In this document: piece after piece, positions 16,951 through 25,698 of the stretch | Layout of the letters: each line of letters opens with the position of its first letter | Numbering within the stretch: position 1 is the first letter of the stretch | Assembly: GCA_900317105.1 (NCBI GenBank) | Contig: ONFP01000040.1 | Location: 1-38,581, forward strand | Reading direction: 5' to 3' | Length of the DNA: 38,581 nucleotides | Origin: an uncultured Succinatimonas sp. | GTDB taxonomy: Bacteria > Pseudomonadota > Gammaproteobacteria > Enterobacterales > Succinivibrionaceae | Notes under the pieces: model-generated | Told to the model about the DNA's origin: nothing | The model's database searches: none | Seen by the model: only the letters and a program-made list of their open reading frames with translations | Made by a program: the position numbers and the translations under genes

Positions 16951-17592
16951 ATGTCTCCTATTATAAAACCACAAACTGACACAACTATCAGCTGGTTCTT
17001 AAGTCAGTGCCACATTCATAAGTACACTGCTAAGAGCACAATTATTCACGCCGGCGAGAAAGCTGAAACCTTATACTACATTTCAAAAGGCTCAGTTGCC
17101 GTACTAATTAAAGATTCAGATGGTCATGAAATGATTCTGAGTTATCTGAATCAGGGTGATTTCATCGGTGAAGTTGGTTTATTCGATGAGTCAGAGAATC
17201 CTAAGCGTACTGCATGGGTAAAAGCAAAGACATCTTGTGAGATTGCAGAAGTTTCATACAGCAAGTTTAAGCAGCTAGTACAGGTTAACCCTGAAATTCT
17301 GATGCGTTTAACTGCACAGATTTCACGTCGTCTGTCAGCAACTTCAGCTAAGGTTGGTAACCTGGCATTCTTAGACGTTACAGGTCGTATTGCTAAGACT
17401 CTTGTAAACTTAGCTCATCAGCCAGAGGCTATGACACATCCTGATGGTATGCAGATTAAGATCACCCGCCAGGAAATCGGTCAGATCGTTGGCTGTTCAC
17501 GCGAGACTGTAGGTCGTATTCTGAAGATGATGGAAGAAGATCATCTGATTACAGCTCATGGAAAGACCATTGTGGTATTTGGTACCAGATAG
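16951..17592 (+). CDS. crp: cAMP receptor protein CRP
   Basis: The 213 residues are near-identical over long stretches to E. coli CRP (210 aa). The cAMP pocket is present: GEVGLFDES (E. coli GELGLFEEG), the R-T/S pair in KRTAWVKA, and the long C-helix ending [20 protein letters not shown]. The recognition helix [24 protein letters not shown] is the standard one, so it should read TGTGA-N6-TCACA. Extra residues occur near the cAMP loop (DESENPKRT against EEGQERS) and at the N-terminus. The upstream 350 bases hold 6S RNA and a sigma-70 promoter; a terminator follows. It is the candidate regulator for the sugar genes elsewhere in the window. Confidence 0.97.
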   Translation: MSPIIKPQTDTTISWFLSQCHIHKYTAKSTIIHAGEKAETLYYISKGSVAVLIKDSDGHEMILSYLNQGDFIGEVGLFDESENPKRTAWVKAKTSCEIAEVSYSKFKQLVQVNPEILMRLTAQISRRLSATSAKVGNLAFLDVTGRIAKTLVNLAHQPEAMTHPDGMQIKITRQEIGQIVGCSRETVGRILKMMEEDHLITAHGKTIVVFGTR

Positions 17593-17618
17593 TTAATCTT
17601 GCGATTGGTTCTATATAA

Positions 17619-17654
17619 AGCTGAGTCATACGATTCAGCTTTTGTCTTTTTTAA
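17619..17654 (+). terminator. crp terminator
   Basis: A 9-bp stem AGCTGAGTC/GATTCAGCT (17619-17627 with 17632-17640, one G-U pair) with a 4-base loop is followed by TTTGTCTTTTTT. Confidence 0.88.
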
Positions 17655-17834
17655 ATCTAAAAAAATTTCAATTCAACTTTATTGGCTTATGTAGAAATCT
17701 ATTCTGAAAACTGACTTTCTTTTGCTGTATAATGATACGGATTTGAAATCGTGAGAATAGAACTGTAGCATTTATTACACAGTTGATTTTTATATATTTC
17801 ATAAATAGTGTTTTATAAAATTTAGGAGCAGACA

Positions 17835-18365
17835 ATGGCTTCATTATTAGAGCGCAATGTTCACTCTTTTGATAAGAACGACCTTTTAGCTTGCAGCCGC
17901 GGTGAGTTATTCGGACCTGGTAACAGCCAGCTTCCAGCACCAAATATGCTGATGTTTGACAGAATTACCGATATCCAGAATGAGGGCGGTGAGTATGGTT
18001 TGGGCTATGTAAAGGCTGAACTGGATATTACCAAGGATTTATGGTTCTTCCAGTGTCATTTCCCAGGTGATCCTGTTATGCCTGGCTGTTTGGGTCTAGA
18101 TGCAATGTGGCAGCTTGTAGGCTTCTTCCTGGGCTGGAGAGGTGGTCCAGGTAAAGGACGTGCTCTTGGCGTTGGTAAGGTTAAGTTTAAGGGTGAAGTT
18201 TTAGATCACGCTAAACTTGTAACCTATGAGATTAATCTGAAGAAAGTTATTGAACGTGGTCAGCTAATCATGGGCATTGCAGATGGCAAAGTTTATGTTG
18301 ACGGTGAACACATCTATACAGCTGAAGATCTTCAGGTTGGTTTAATTCCACCTAAGAAAGCTTAA
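17835..18365 (+). CDS. fabA: 3-hydroxydecanoyl-ACP dehydratase/isomerase FabA
   Basis: This 176-residue cytoplasmic enzyme dehydrates 3-hydroxydecanoyl-ACP and isomerises the trans-2 product to cis-3, the branch point for unsaturated fatty acids. The catalytic pair is visible: H75 in [17 protein letters not shown] and D89 in [15 protein letters not shown], matching H70 and D84 of the E. coli mature numbering. Length matches the family (about 172). GGAG sits 8 bases before the ATG. A TATAAT at 17728-17733 may belong to its promoter, but no good -35 is seen. No FabR/FadR-like site is evident. It is monocistronic with a terminator after it. Confidence 0.96.
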   Translation: MASLLERNVHSFDKNDLLACSRGELFGPGNSQLPAPNMLMFDRITDIQNEGGEYGLGYVKAELDITKDLWFFQCHFPGDPVMPGCLGLDAMWQLVGFFLGWRGGPGKGRALGVGKVKFKGEVLDHAKLVTYEINLKKVIERGQLIMGIADGKVYVDGEHIYTAEDLQVGLIPPKKA

Positions 18366-18382
18366 TTTCACATCTTTCACTT

Positions 18383-18440
18383 AATACCTCCATACTAAAA
18401 TAGTTCTTAGCCTAAACATGGGGGTATTTTGTATATTCTT
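18383..18440 (+). terminator. Probable fabA terminator
   Basis: An 11-bp stem AATACCTCCAT/ATGGGGGTATT (18383-18393 with 18418-18428, one wobble) closes a 24-base loop and is followed by TTGTATATTCTTTCTC. It lies 18 bases past the stop codon. The long loop and imperfect T run lower confidence. Confidence 0.6.
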
Positions 18441-18517
18441 TCTCTAAAAATTTCCATATTATCTCCAGACAATGCGGCTCTTAATAGGCGTATTCAGGTA
18501 AAAAACCAAAGTTTCTC

Positions 18518-18546
18518 TTGCATAACCAAGACTTTTCTTTTAAAAT
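18518..18546 (+). promoter_or_regulatory. SRP RNA promoter
   Basis: TTGCAT (18518-18523) and TAAAAT (18541-18546) are spaced by 17 bases and lead straight into the SRP RNA, whose mature 5' end lies about 12 bases past the -10 box. Confidence 0.7.
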
Positions 18547-18558
18547 ACAAAGGCTTTA

Positions 18559-18662
18559 TGGGGTTCCAGCCCTCGCGTACTTGTTGAAGGTTTAATTGGT
18601 CAGGTTCGGAAGGAAGCAGCCAGGGTCTTTATACAAGGTACCGCGATACGGTTGGAATCCCA
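18559..18662 (+). ncRNA. ffs: Signal recognition particle RNA (4.5S RNA)
   Basis: It contains the invariant domain IV loop GGTCAGGTTCGGAAGGAAGC (18598-18617), which binds Ffh. The ends pair over 13 bases: TGGGGTTCCAGCC (18559-18571) with GGTTGGAATCCCA (18650-18662). The length of about 104 bases is that of the short bacterial form (114 in E. coli). With Ffh and FtsY it targets inner-membrane proteins to the translocon. No clear T-run terminator follows; the next coding sequence starts 25 bases later. Confidence 0.96.
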
Positions 18663-18686
18663 CCAGATGAATCATGGTGGTTATCT

Positions 18687-20318
18687 ATGAATTCAAATTC
18701 TCAGGTCTACTCTACTCTTTCCGATTTAGTCCTATCCGATCAAGTTTATAAAGATAAAGCAGATATGCTGTTCAAGCTTATTTCCATTATGGAAGATCAT
18801 GATGGTTTAGGCTCCCCTGGTATCTTTATGATGATTAGACCTAGAGGTTTTGGTCTGTCTTTAATTTCTCAGTCTATTCAGAATCTGGTAAAAATAGAAA
18901 GTGATAATGATGACAGTCTTAATATAAATACCACACCTAAGATCATCACAACTTATCAAAGTAAACAGAATATTATCAATAACCAGATTCAGTCATCTCT
19001 CTCCTCAAAGGAAAGTGAAAACACAGTTCAGAATACAGAGGCTGTGTCTAAAAAAGCTACCGAATCAGTAGAATCAGAAGAATCAGATGCAAAAGATGCA
19101 GACAGCAAGAACAAAGAAGACACTTCTATTCTAGAAGACATTAAGAACTATATTGAAGATCTGGTATCTGACAAAAAGAAAGAAGAAGGTGACGATTTTT
19201 CTGATCAGAAATCAATTGATGAGATAAACGCTAATGCATCTGCTCAGGAGCTGATGGTTACTGATGAAATTGATGCGATAAAAACCTTCTACAACGTCAA
19301 GAAAAGACCAGTATTAAGTCTGGATTTTAAACATCTTAGAGCGAAGAATCCTAAAGAATTCACTGAAGGACTTCTCGATATTCTTCAGGAACAGTTCTGG
19401 ATCAATCATATTGAATCACATATCGATCCTTATCAGACTCCAAAAGCTTATTTTGATAAACTGCTTAATGAATTAAACAAGAAATATCCTTCAATCAAAA
19501 TATCAGTTCTGATTGATAACTATGATGTTCCTTTTATGGTAGCTTCAGAATTTAATCATGAACAGTGTGAAGAATCTGTCTGTGCCTATCTTGATATGCT
19601 GAATGTAATTAAGTATTCAAACAGAACAGTAAAATGGTGTCTAATCTCAGGACACATCAATTTCTCACTGGCATCAGAAACTTCCGAAGGATTACCACTT
19701 GTTTATGATCTTTCATCAGAACCAATGTTTGCTGCACTTTTTGGGTTCACACGAGACGATATTAAAGAAGTTTATCAGAATGAAATAATCCGATTCAGTG
19801 AGAATCTGAAGATCACCCCTGAGAAATATCTTGATATGTTAGAGCAGTGTTACGGCGGATTCTTATTTGCTGATAATGATGAGATGTACAATCCCAACTG
19901 TCCTAAAATGTTCTGTCCTGCCTGTATAGCCCACTGCATGATGAATAACGGAAAGCTGCTTCCCTATTCAGCCTCTGGCAAATACGACTTTGTAAAAAAC
20001 GCATTAAAGAATAACCCAAAGAATTTATCATGGCTTTTCGGAAAGGATGGACAGGATCCTCTGTTCTCCGATTCAGTCGAAACCGATGTTAAGGGCAAAC
20101 AGCTGGGAAGTCTTTTAATTCAGCTGGGCTTTGCAACAAGAACCAAAGTAATCATCAATCACTCTGATGCGTATGTAACCTGGAGATATCGCTTTGAATT
20201 TCCAAATCTTGATATGAAGAAAACCTTTGCATACATATCAGGAGAAGTAACAGAACAGGATCTTATAAAACCTTTGGAAGTTGTAATCGATTCAACAAGT
20301 GATTATGAGGAGGACTAA
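18687..20318 (+). CDS. Degenerate AAA-ATPase-like protein with a charged insertion
   Basis: Of 543 residues, the frame matches the AAA-ATPase_like family (usually coupled to a PD-(D/E)XK nuclease domain). The Walker A region reads RPRGFGLSLISQSI (51-64), where the family has RPRRFGKSL, so the catalytic Lys is Leu57. The Walker B region reads ISVLIDNYDVPF (272-283), with Asn278 in place of the usual Glu. Residues about 70-190 are an insertion of charged, Ser-rich, probably disordered sequence. The core resumes at RPVLSLDFKHL; FGFTRDDIKEVYQ and YNPNCPKMFC match the family's later motifs. No nuclease domain is visible at the C-terminus. It is probably a non-hydrolysing relative. The ribosome site is weak. 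It starts 25 bases after SRP RNA and is followed with no gap by a HAD phosphatase. Confidence 0.72.
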   Translation: MNSNSQVYSTLSDLVLSDQVYKDKADMLFKLISIMEDHDGLGSPGIFMMIRPRGFGLSLISQSIQNLVKIESDNDDSLNINTTPKIITTYQSKQNIINNQIQSSLSSKESENTVQNTEAVSKKATESVESEESDAKDADSKNKEDTSILEDIKNYIEDLVSDKKKEEGDDFSDQKSIDEINANASAQELMVTDEIDAIKTFYNVKKRPVLSLDFKHLRAKNPKEFTEGLLDILQEQFWINHIESHIDPYQTPKAYFDKLLNELNKKYPSIKISVLIDNYDVPFMVASEFNHEQCEESVCAYLDMLNVIKYSNRTVKWCLISGHINFSLASETSEGLPLVYDLSSEPMFAALFGFTRDDIKEVYQNEIIRFSENLKITPEKYLDMLEQCYGGFLFADNDEMYNPNCPKMFCPACIAHCMMNNGKLLPYSASGKYDFVKNALKNNPKNLSWLFGKDGQDPLFSDSVETDVKGKQLGSLLIQLGFATRTKVIINHSDAYVTWRYRFEFPNLDMKKTFAYISGEVTEQDLIKPLEVVIDSTSDYEED

Positions 20319-20978
20319 GTGAGTCTGGCTTTTTTTGATATGGACGGAACCCTGGTTGGAGGAGACACAAACAACATCACCCTTCATCATTTCGTAAAAC
20401 TTGGTATCGCTCCTTCAGACATGCTGGTAAAGCTTAGTGAATGCGAACAGAAGTTTTTTGAAGGCTCCCTTGATATTAATGACTTCGTCAGATTTGCGGT
20501 TACCCCTTTAGTAAAATTATCAAAAGATGAGCAGTATAAGGTTCTGCACGAAACAGTTCGAGATCTGATTATTCCACTTATAAAACCAGGCGCAAAACGA
20601 GCCCTGGATTTTCATAAGAAAAGAGGAAGAGGTGATCGCGTTTTTATCGTAACCTCAACCTGTGACTATATTGTAGAACATGTTGCCACTCTACTTGGGA
20701 TCAGTGATTTTATCGCTGCACCGATGGAAAAGGTAGCAGGAAGACTTACAGGCAAGCAGTGTGGAACTGTTCCTTATCAGGTAGATAAGGTAAAACGCAT
20801 AAATGAAATAATAAATAAGGAAAGTCTGTCTTTAGAGGATTCTTATGCATATGGAGATACTATCAACGATCTGCCTATGCTAATGATGTGCTCTCACAGA
20901 TTTGCTGTCGATCCAAATGAGAAACTCCTGAATCATCCTGCTATAAAGTCCTTAGAAATTGTAGACTGGTCCAAATAA
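20319..20978 (+). CDS. HAD-superfamily phosphatase, SerB-like (HAD-IB)
   Basis: The 219 residues begin at a GTG that directly follows the previous stop codon and is preceded by GAGGAGG, a near-perfect ribosome site. HAD motif I is FFDMDGTLVGG (D7 nucleophile, D9 acid/base), motif II is VTSTCDYIV, and motif IV is YGDTINDLPML. The arrangement with the helical cap between motifs I and II matches subfamily IB, which includes phosphoserine phosphatase and related enzymes. Substrate cannot be fixed; the family hydrolyses small phosphate monoesters. It is tightly coupled to the degenerate AAA gene, so the two products may act together. Confidence 0.85.
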   Translation: MSLAFFDMDGTLVGGDTNNITLHHFVKLGIAPSDMLVKLSECEQKFFEGSLDINDFVRFAVTPLVKLSKDEQYKVLHETVRDLIIPLIKPGAKRALDFHKKRGRGDRVFIVTSTCDYIVEHVATLLGISDFIAAPMEKVAGRLTGKQCGTVPYQVDKVKRINEIINKESLSLEDSYAYGDTINDLPMLMMCSHRFAVDPNEKLLNHPAIKSLEIVDWSK

Positions 20979-21045
20979 AACACAACTAGAGGACTAAGGG
21001 ACTCTGCTTGTTACAGGGAAAGATTTTGCTGACATGGAGATTGCT

Positions 21046-21423
21046 TCAATTGTAGTGGATTTGTTGTTCACTTGTGTTAAAGAATCTCTCATTTAAAACA
21101 AAGCTTTTGCCAAGATCGATGAACAGACCATCCCCGGCGTCATCATGAAATTCATAGACTCCGGCATCTGCACGTCTTACAAATACGCCTCGAAGCAGTA
21201 CATAATCGCCTTCCTTGGCAACTTTCTTTACACCTTTAACTGAATTTGGGGCATCAGGTCGGATGTGATTATGAGCAAAATCATCTGATACCACTTCTGA
21301 CTTTGAATCAGAACTGCCGATAATATTCTCATGCTGAGCAAAGGTGTATCCACCGGCACAGACAGCTACTACAATCAGTATAGTGGAAATGTGTTTAAGC
21401 ATAGATTTAATAATGTACTGCAT
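21046..21423 (-). CDS. BOF-family (YgiW/YdeI-like) periplasmic OB-fold protein, C-terminus possibly lost by frameshift
   Basis: The start at 21423 has GAGG 7 bases upstream and begins a hydrophobic signal segment (about residues 8-26, LKHISTILIVVAVCAGG). The core VKKVAKEGDYVLLRGVFVRR...YEFHDDAGDGLFIDL (given as two blocks) is the first half of the OB fold of BOF proteins, which bind small charged ligands in the periplasm; E. coli YgiW is a stress-induced example. The family's last strands (G-x-V then I-x-V) are missing in this frame. Reading one base ahead from about 21085 continues open to 20994 and would give 142 residues, nearer the family length (130 in YgiW). The frameshift is a suggestion only. 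Confidence 0.65.
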   Translation of the reverse strand: MQYIIKSMLKHISTILIVVAVCAGGYTFAQHENIIGSSDSKSEVVSDDFAHNHIRPDAPNSVKGVKKVAKEGDYVLLRGVFVRRADAGVYEFHDDAGDGLFIDLGKSFVLNERFFNTSEQQIHYN

Positions 21424-21491
21424 ACTATTCCTCTCACCTGTGATTGTATTTTTATTAACTTAGATTAGAGGTAGCAAACAGGCTATTTATC

Positions 21492-22193
21492 TTATTCGGA
21501 TTTATTACCTTCATCTGAACTTTCAGAAGAGGATTTTGTGTAATCAATCTCTTCGTTTACCGGCTCAGGGACCCCGCAGAAAGTTGTAAACTTATTAAAG
21601 ATCTTGCAGAACAGCAGACATTCCATTTTTGTGTCATACTCAGCTCCATGGGCCTTATCAAGATCAAAATCAATACCTGCGGCAATACAGGCTTTAACCA
21701 GAACACTCTGACCATATACAAGCATAGAAAGAGAGGCTGTATCACAAACGGAGAAAGGATGGAAAGGAGAACGTTTATAGTTCAGACGCTCAGTAGCCGC
21801 CTTAATGAAACCTAAATCAAAAGATCCGTTATGACCTACAAGAATTGCCCTTTTGCATTTGTTAGCCTTAACCTTTTTGGCTATAGCCTTGAACATAGGA
21901 ATTAGAGCATCTTCCTCAGAAACAAGGTTTCTTGATTCATCAAAAGGATCAATGCCTAAGAAATCTATATTGGCCTGTTTAACCAGAGAGCCAGGAAATG
22001 GTCTGATATTGGCGTGAAACTGTTCATCAGGCACAAGCATGCCCTTTTCATCCATTTTCACTGTCATCATGGAAACTTCAATCAGAGCATCAGTTTTAGG
22101 ATCAAGACCTGCTGTTTCAACATCAACAATAACAGGATAAAACTGACGGAATCGATCTTTTATTGAGTAAGTATTAGCTTGTAAATCTGACAT
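21492..22193 (-). CDS. rnt: Ribonuclease T
   Basis: I take the ATG at 22193, which aligns with the E. coli RNase T start (MSD...); an upstream ATG at 22250 would add 19 residues. The 233-residue protein is a DEDDh exonuclease that trims 3' ends of tRNA and other stable RNAs. Visible motifs are FYPVIVDVETAGLDPKTDAL (D24, E26), LVGHNGSFDLGF (motif II) and HGAEYDTKMECLLFC (motif III, H-x4-D). The C-terminal tail is acidic and Ser-rich and longer than in E. coli (215 aa). The ribosome site is weak. Adjacent genes are unrelated. Confidence 0.95.
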   Translation of the reverse strand: MSDLQANTYSIKDRFRQFYPVIVDVETAGLDPKTDALIEVSMMTVKMDEKGMLVPDEQFHANIRPFPGSLVKQANIDFLGIDPFDESRNLVSEEDALIPMFKAIAKKVKANKCKRAILVGHNGSFDLGFIKAATERLNYKRSPFHPFSVCDTASLSMLVYGQSVLVKACIAAGIDFDLDKAHGAEYDTKMECLLFCKIFNKFTTFCGVPEPVNEEIDYTKSSSESSDEGNKSE

Positions 22194-22515
22194 AATTATT
22201 CTTGTAGTACTGCCCTGGCATTTTTTATGCGTAAACAGATTAAATATCATTTAAATCGTAATTAGTAATCTTTTTGTCTGCAATTTTAACAAAAAAGGCA
22301 GGAGATCGAAAACGACAAAACAGATAAAAATTCAGAAAGGACAGAGAACATTAAGATTCAGCAGAATATTTGCTGCCATACAAAAAGCATTGCAAATTGG
22401 ATACATTATATTTTGCCTTACTTCAAACAACTATCATCCTATATCATATAAATAAGTAATTTAAATTTAAAATATAGAGATATAAGTGCATTAAAAAAGA
22501 TAAGGCAGTCAATAT

Positions 22516-25500
22516 ATGAACATAAGCTCTAAACTTCTTCTTCTAACCGCTTTAACAACAGTATCAGTTGAAGCAAATTGTGCTGAAGCATCATCCAACA
22601 AGAATCAGAATAATCCCCTGAAACTCCAGAGAATAGTTGATCAGAGTACCCAGGGTAAAGCAACATCATGCCTTATCTTTAATGATGAGATGAATGCGCT
22701 TCAGAACCAGAATATCCTCAAAAAATATCTAACCTTAAAAGACAGTAATGGAGCGGATTTTTCCTCATTCTCTCCTTTTATCTCTGATAGAAAACTCTGT
22801 CTGAGCGGACTGAATTTTGGAGAAAATTACAGTCTGACTATAAAGAAAGGAATAGAAGGCTTTATCTCAAAGACAACCGATAAAGATCTATCGGTAAAGT
22901 TTAAAACTGCTGATGCTCAGTCTTCCGTATCCTTTACAAACGGACTGATTCTTCCTATAAACAACTCTGATAGTATTAACATTAACTCAATAAATATGCA
23001 GAGTTTCAAGCTATCAGTTTTTAGAATTGCAACCTCAGATATTCCAAGAGCCTCTCTTTTCACACTTCTGGAAAACAGACTGGATAAATGGCAGATAAAC
23101 TCACTCGTCGATAACTATGGTGAATTCATCCAGTCCAAAGTATACAAGCTGCCAAACAAAAAAAATGAAAAACAAACCACCACTGTTAATATCAGGGATT
23201 TCAAGAAGAATCTTAAAGATGGATTATTTGTTCTTTTAATTACAGCTGATGACAAAAATGATGGTGACAGCGTTTATGATCTGGCTCCAGATTATGAGTC
23301 ACTCGCACTATCCAAGCTGCTGTTTATCACCGATATCGGAGCGACAGCCTACAAAGGAGCACTGGGTCTGGACATTGCGGTAAGATCACTTAAGGATGCA
23401 AAACCAAAGAAAGGTGCAAAAGTTGAACTTCTGTCATCTGGTAATGAAGTTTTAGGAGAAGCTACAACCGATGGGGACGGTTATGCTCATTTTGATGAAA
23501 AACTTTTGTCAGGAAACAACTCTAAAGCTGCAGCAGCAGTGCTTATTACAGACGGCAACGATACCTTCCCGCTGGATCTGCGAGCAGAAAATCTGTATCT
23601 GGAGGATGCTGCAACAGACAATGAATATGCAGAGAATAACGACAGAACCATATTTTCAAAACTTATAAAACAGTCCAATTTCAGAATATATGCCTTTACC
23701 CAAAGAAGCCTGCTAAGACCAGGAGAAAAAGTCTACTATCAGGCACATGTTAGAAATGCCGATTTAAGTGCAGCACCACTGAAGGCATTGAAGCTAACAG
23801 TATATAGACCAGATTATACAGTTTTAAAGGAAGTAACTTTAGACAAGCCTAAGGCTGGTGTTTTTGATTATGAGTTTACCCTTTCAGACAACGCTCAGCT
23901 AGGTGAGTACCGCCTGGAACTTGGATATGACAGGAATCAGATTCTATCCTCAACAAAATTCACTGTAGCAGCCTTTAAGCCAAGCTCAATAAACGCACAG
24001 TTTCTATCTGATAAAAAAATAATAAAGGATGGTGACGGAATTGAGATTGAATCAAAATACAATTATGGCTCAATGGCCTCAGATCTGAATGTAGAAGGCT
24101 ATTATCTGATCAAACCTGATAATCATCCAGTTGAGAAATTCAAGGATTACTATTTTGGACTGAACGAGGATGAGGTTTCAGATCATGTCAGAAACCTGCC
24201 AATTGATTCAGGAAAAACCAGTAAAAAAGGAAGATTCACTATTACTCCAGCTATAGCCTATGCAAAATATCCTCAGCTTATGGAGCTGAATCTCAACATC
24301 ATGCCACCAGCATCAGATGTGTATTACATGCATCATGAGTTTAAATATGATTTTAAAACACCAATGCTTGGAGTGCAGAAACTTAAGAACAACAACGATA
24401 AAACAGCATTTAATGTAATAATGTGCCAGCAGGACGGAACAGCACTTGAAGGCAAAGCAAATTACATTATCCAGAAAAGAAACATAAGCTATCAGTATAT
24501 CTTTGAGAACAACATCTGGAAATTTATCAAAAACGAATACAGAACCCCTGTCACCTCCGGAGAGCTGACAATTGCAAGTGATTACCAGAAGAACAATATA
24601 GAAGCTGATCTTAAAGACGGCTCATATGTTCTTGAAATAACCGATGATAAAACCGGTTTTAATACCTCCTATAACTTCTACGTTGGAAGCTACAGTACTT
24701 TCAATCCAAACTCACCAGACAGATTTGTTCTAACCACCGATAAGGATACGTACAAAACCGGAGACACAGCAACCTTAAGCTTTGAAAGTGAGTTTGACGG
24801 ATATGCCGATCTGGTTCTTGGAAATAATGGAAACAACCGCATCTCACATTATGAAATTAAAAAGGGATTAAATGAAATCAAGGTCAGAATTGATGATGAT
24901 TTCAAATTCGGTACATATGCCCTGCTGACCACATTCAGCGCAATGGACAATCCATACAAGACTGCAGCCAGAGCTGTTGGTCTGAATTACATTAGCGTCG
25001 ATTCATCAAAGGCGGAGCTTGATATTTCCACCTCTCTTGATCAGGCTGTAAAAGAAGGCAATCCTCAGATAAAACCAAACTCAAAGCTGCACTTTGAGGT
25101 TCTTGTAAACAGCAAGGATAAATCTGCAATTGATGACGATACATATGTAACAGTCACACTGGTGGACAATGGAATTCTTTCAATCAATAAACATAAGGTA
25201 CCAAATCTCATCAAAGCTCTGGCAGGCAAGGAGTCTCTAAAAACAACCATTGTTGATATGTACGGACATATCATAAAGGATATCAAGGGAGATGGTCAGG
25301 GTTATGGAGATGACATGATGTCAGGAGAAAGTGCAGCGGCACTGTCAAATATCAAAGACAATCTGTTATCACTATACACCAGAGCTGTTAAGGTAAAGAA
25401 CGGAAAGGCAGAGGTTGAATTTGACCTGCCAGCTATTTCAACCACAGCAAAACTGATGCTTACAGCCTTTAACACCCACAAGGTTGGTAGTACCTCCATT

Positions 25501-25698
25501 GATCTGCCTATAAAGGATAAAGCGGTAACTACCTTAAATACACCTTATTATCTTTATAACAGAGATTCACTAACAGGAACTTTAGGAGTTGATAATATTA
25601 TCAATGACAGTGCCGATTTCAGCTTTGAAGTTAAATGCAGCGGTTCCGTAAAGTGTGATAAAAAAGGAGAACTCAAAGCAGAAAAACAGTCGCTTTGA
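22516..25698 (+). CDS. yfhM: Alpha-2-macroglobulin family protein, N-terminal part (frameshifted)
   Basis: This 1060-residue frame is the front two-thirds of a bacterial alpha-2-macroglobulin. It has an N-terminal signal peptide (LLLLTALTTVSVEANCAEA), with C21-type lipidation not supported by the E-A-N before Cys. The macroglobulin domains include NFRIYAFTQRSLLRPGEKVYY at about 393 (the MG2/MG3 region) and KAELDISTSL at 835. Bacterial members are large periplasmic proteins thought to trap attacking proteases, and yfhM is next to pbpC in E. coli, as here. The reading frame ends at 25698 in the macroglobulin core, and the second part continues in another frame from 25655. Bases 25660-25665 (A6) and 25682-25686 (A5) are candidate slip sites. 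Confidence 0.82.
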   Translation: MNISSKLLLLTALTTVSVEANCAEASSNKNQNNPLKLQRIVDQSTQGKATSCLIFNDEMNALQNQNILKKYLTLKDSNGADFSSFSPFISDRKLCLSGLNFGENYSLTIKKGIEGFISKTTDKDLSVKFKTADAQSSVSFTNGLILPINNSDSININSINMQSFKLSVFRIATSDIPRASLFTLLENRLDKWQINSLVDNYGEFIQSKVYKLPNKKNEKQTTTVNIRDFKKNLKDGLFVLLITADDKNDGDSVYDLAPDYESLALSKLLFITDIGATAYKGALGLDIAVRSLKDAKPKKGAKVELLSSGNEVLGEATTDGDGYAHFDEKLLSGNNSKAAAAVLITDGNDTFPLDLRAENLYLEDAATDNEYAENNDRTIFSKLIKQSNFRIYAFTQRSLLRPGEKVYYQAHVRNADLSAAPLKALKLTVYRPDYTVLKEVTLDKPKAGVFDYEFTLSDNAQLGEYRLELGYDRNQILSSTKFTVAAFKPSSINAQFLSDKKIIKDGDGIEIESKYNYGSMASDLNVEGYYLIKPDNHPVEKFKDYYFGLNEDEVSDHVRNLPIDSGKTSKKGRFTITPAIAYAKYPQLMELNLNIMPPASDVYYMHHEFKYDFKTPMLGVQKLKNNNDKTAFNVIMCQQDGTALEGKANYIIQKRNISYQYIFENNIWKFIKNEYRTPVTSGELTIASDYQKNNIEADLKDGSYVLEITDDKTGFNTSYNFYVGSYSTFNPNSPDRFVLTTDKDTYKTGDTATLSFESEFDGYADLVLGNNGNNRISHYEIKKGLNEIKVRIDDDFKFGTYALLTTFSAMDNPYKTAARAVGLNYISVDSSKAELDISTSLDQAVKEGNPQIKPNSKLHFEVLVNSKDKSAIDDDTYVTVTLVDNGILSINKHKVPNLIKALAGKESLKTTIVDMYGHIIKDIKGDGQGYGDDMMSGESAAALSNIKDNLLSLYTRAVKVKNGKAEVEFDLPAISTTAKLMLTAFNTHKVGSTSIDLPIKDKAVTTLNTPYYLYNRDSLTGTLGVDNIINDSADFSFEVKCSGSVKCDKKGELKAEKQSL

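Noticed and set aside
17668..17943. 91-codon minus-strand frame overlapping the fabA start
   Set aside because: It is antisense to fabA and its upstream region, and lacks any motif.
25655..25698. Programmed ribosomal frameshift in the macroglobulin gene
   Set aside because: There is no typical slippery heptamer with a following pseudoknot and no reason for the family to use one; an indel in an A run is simpler, so recoding is left only as an option to test.
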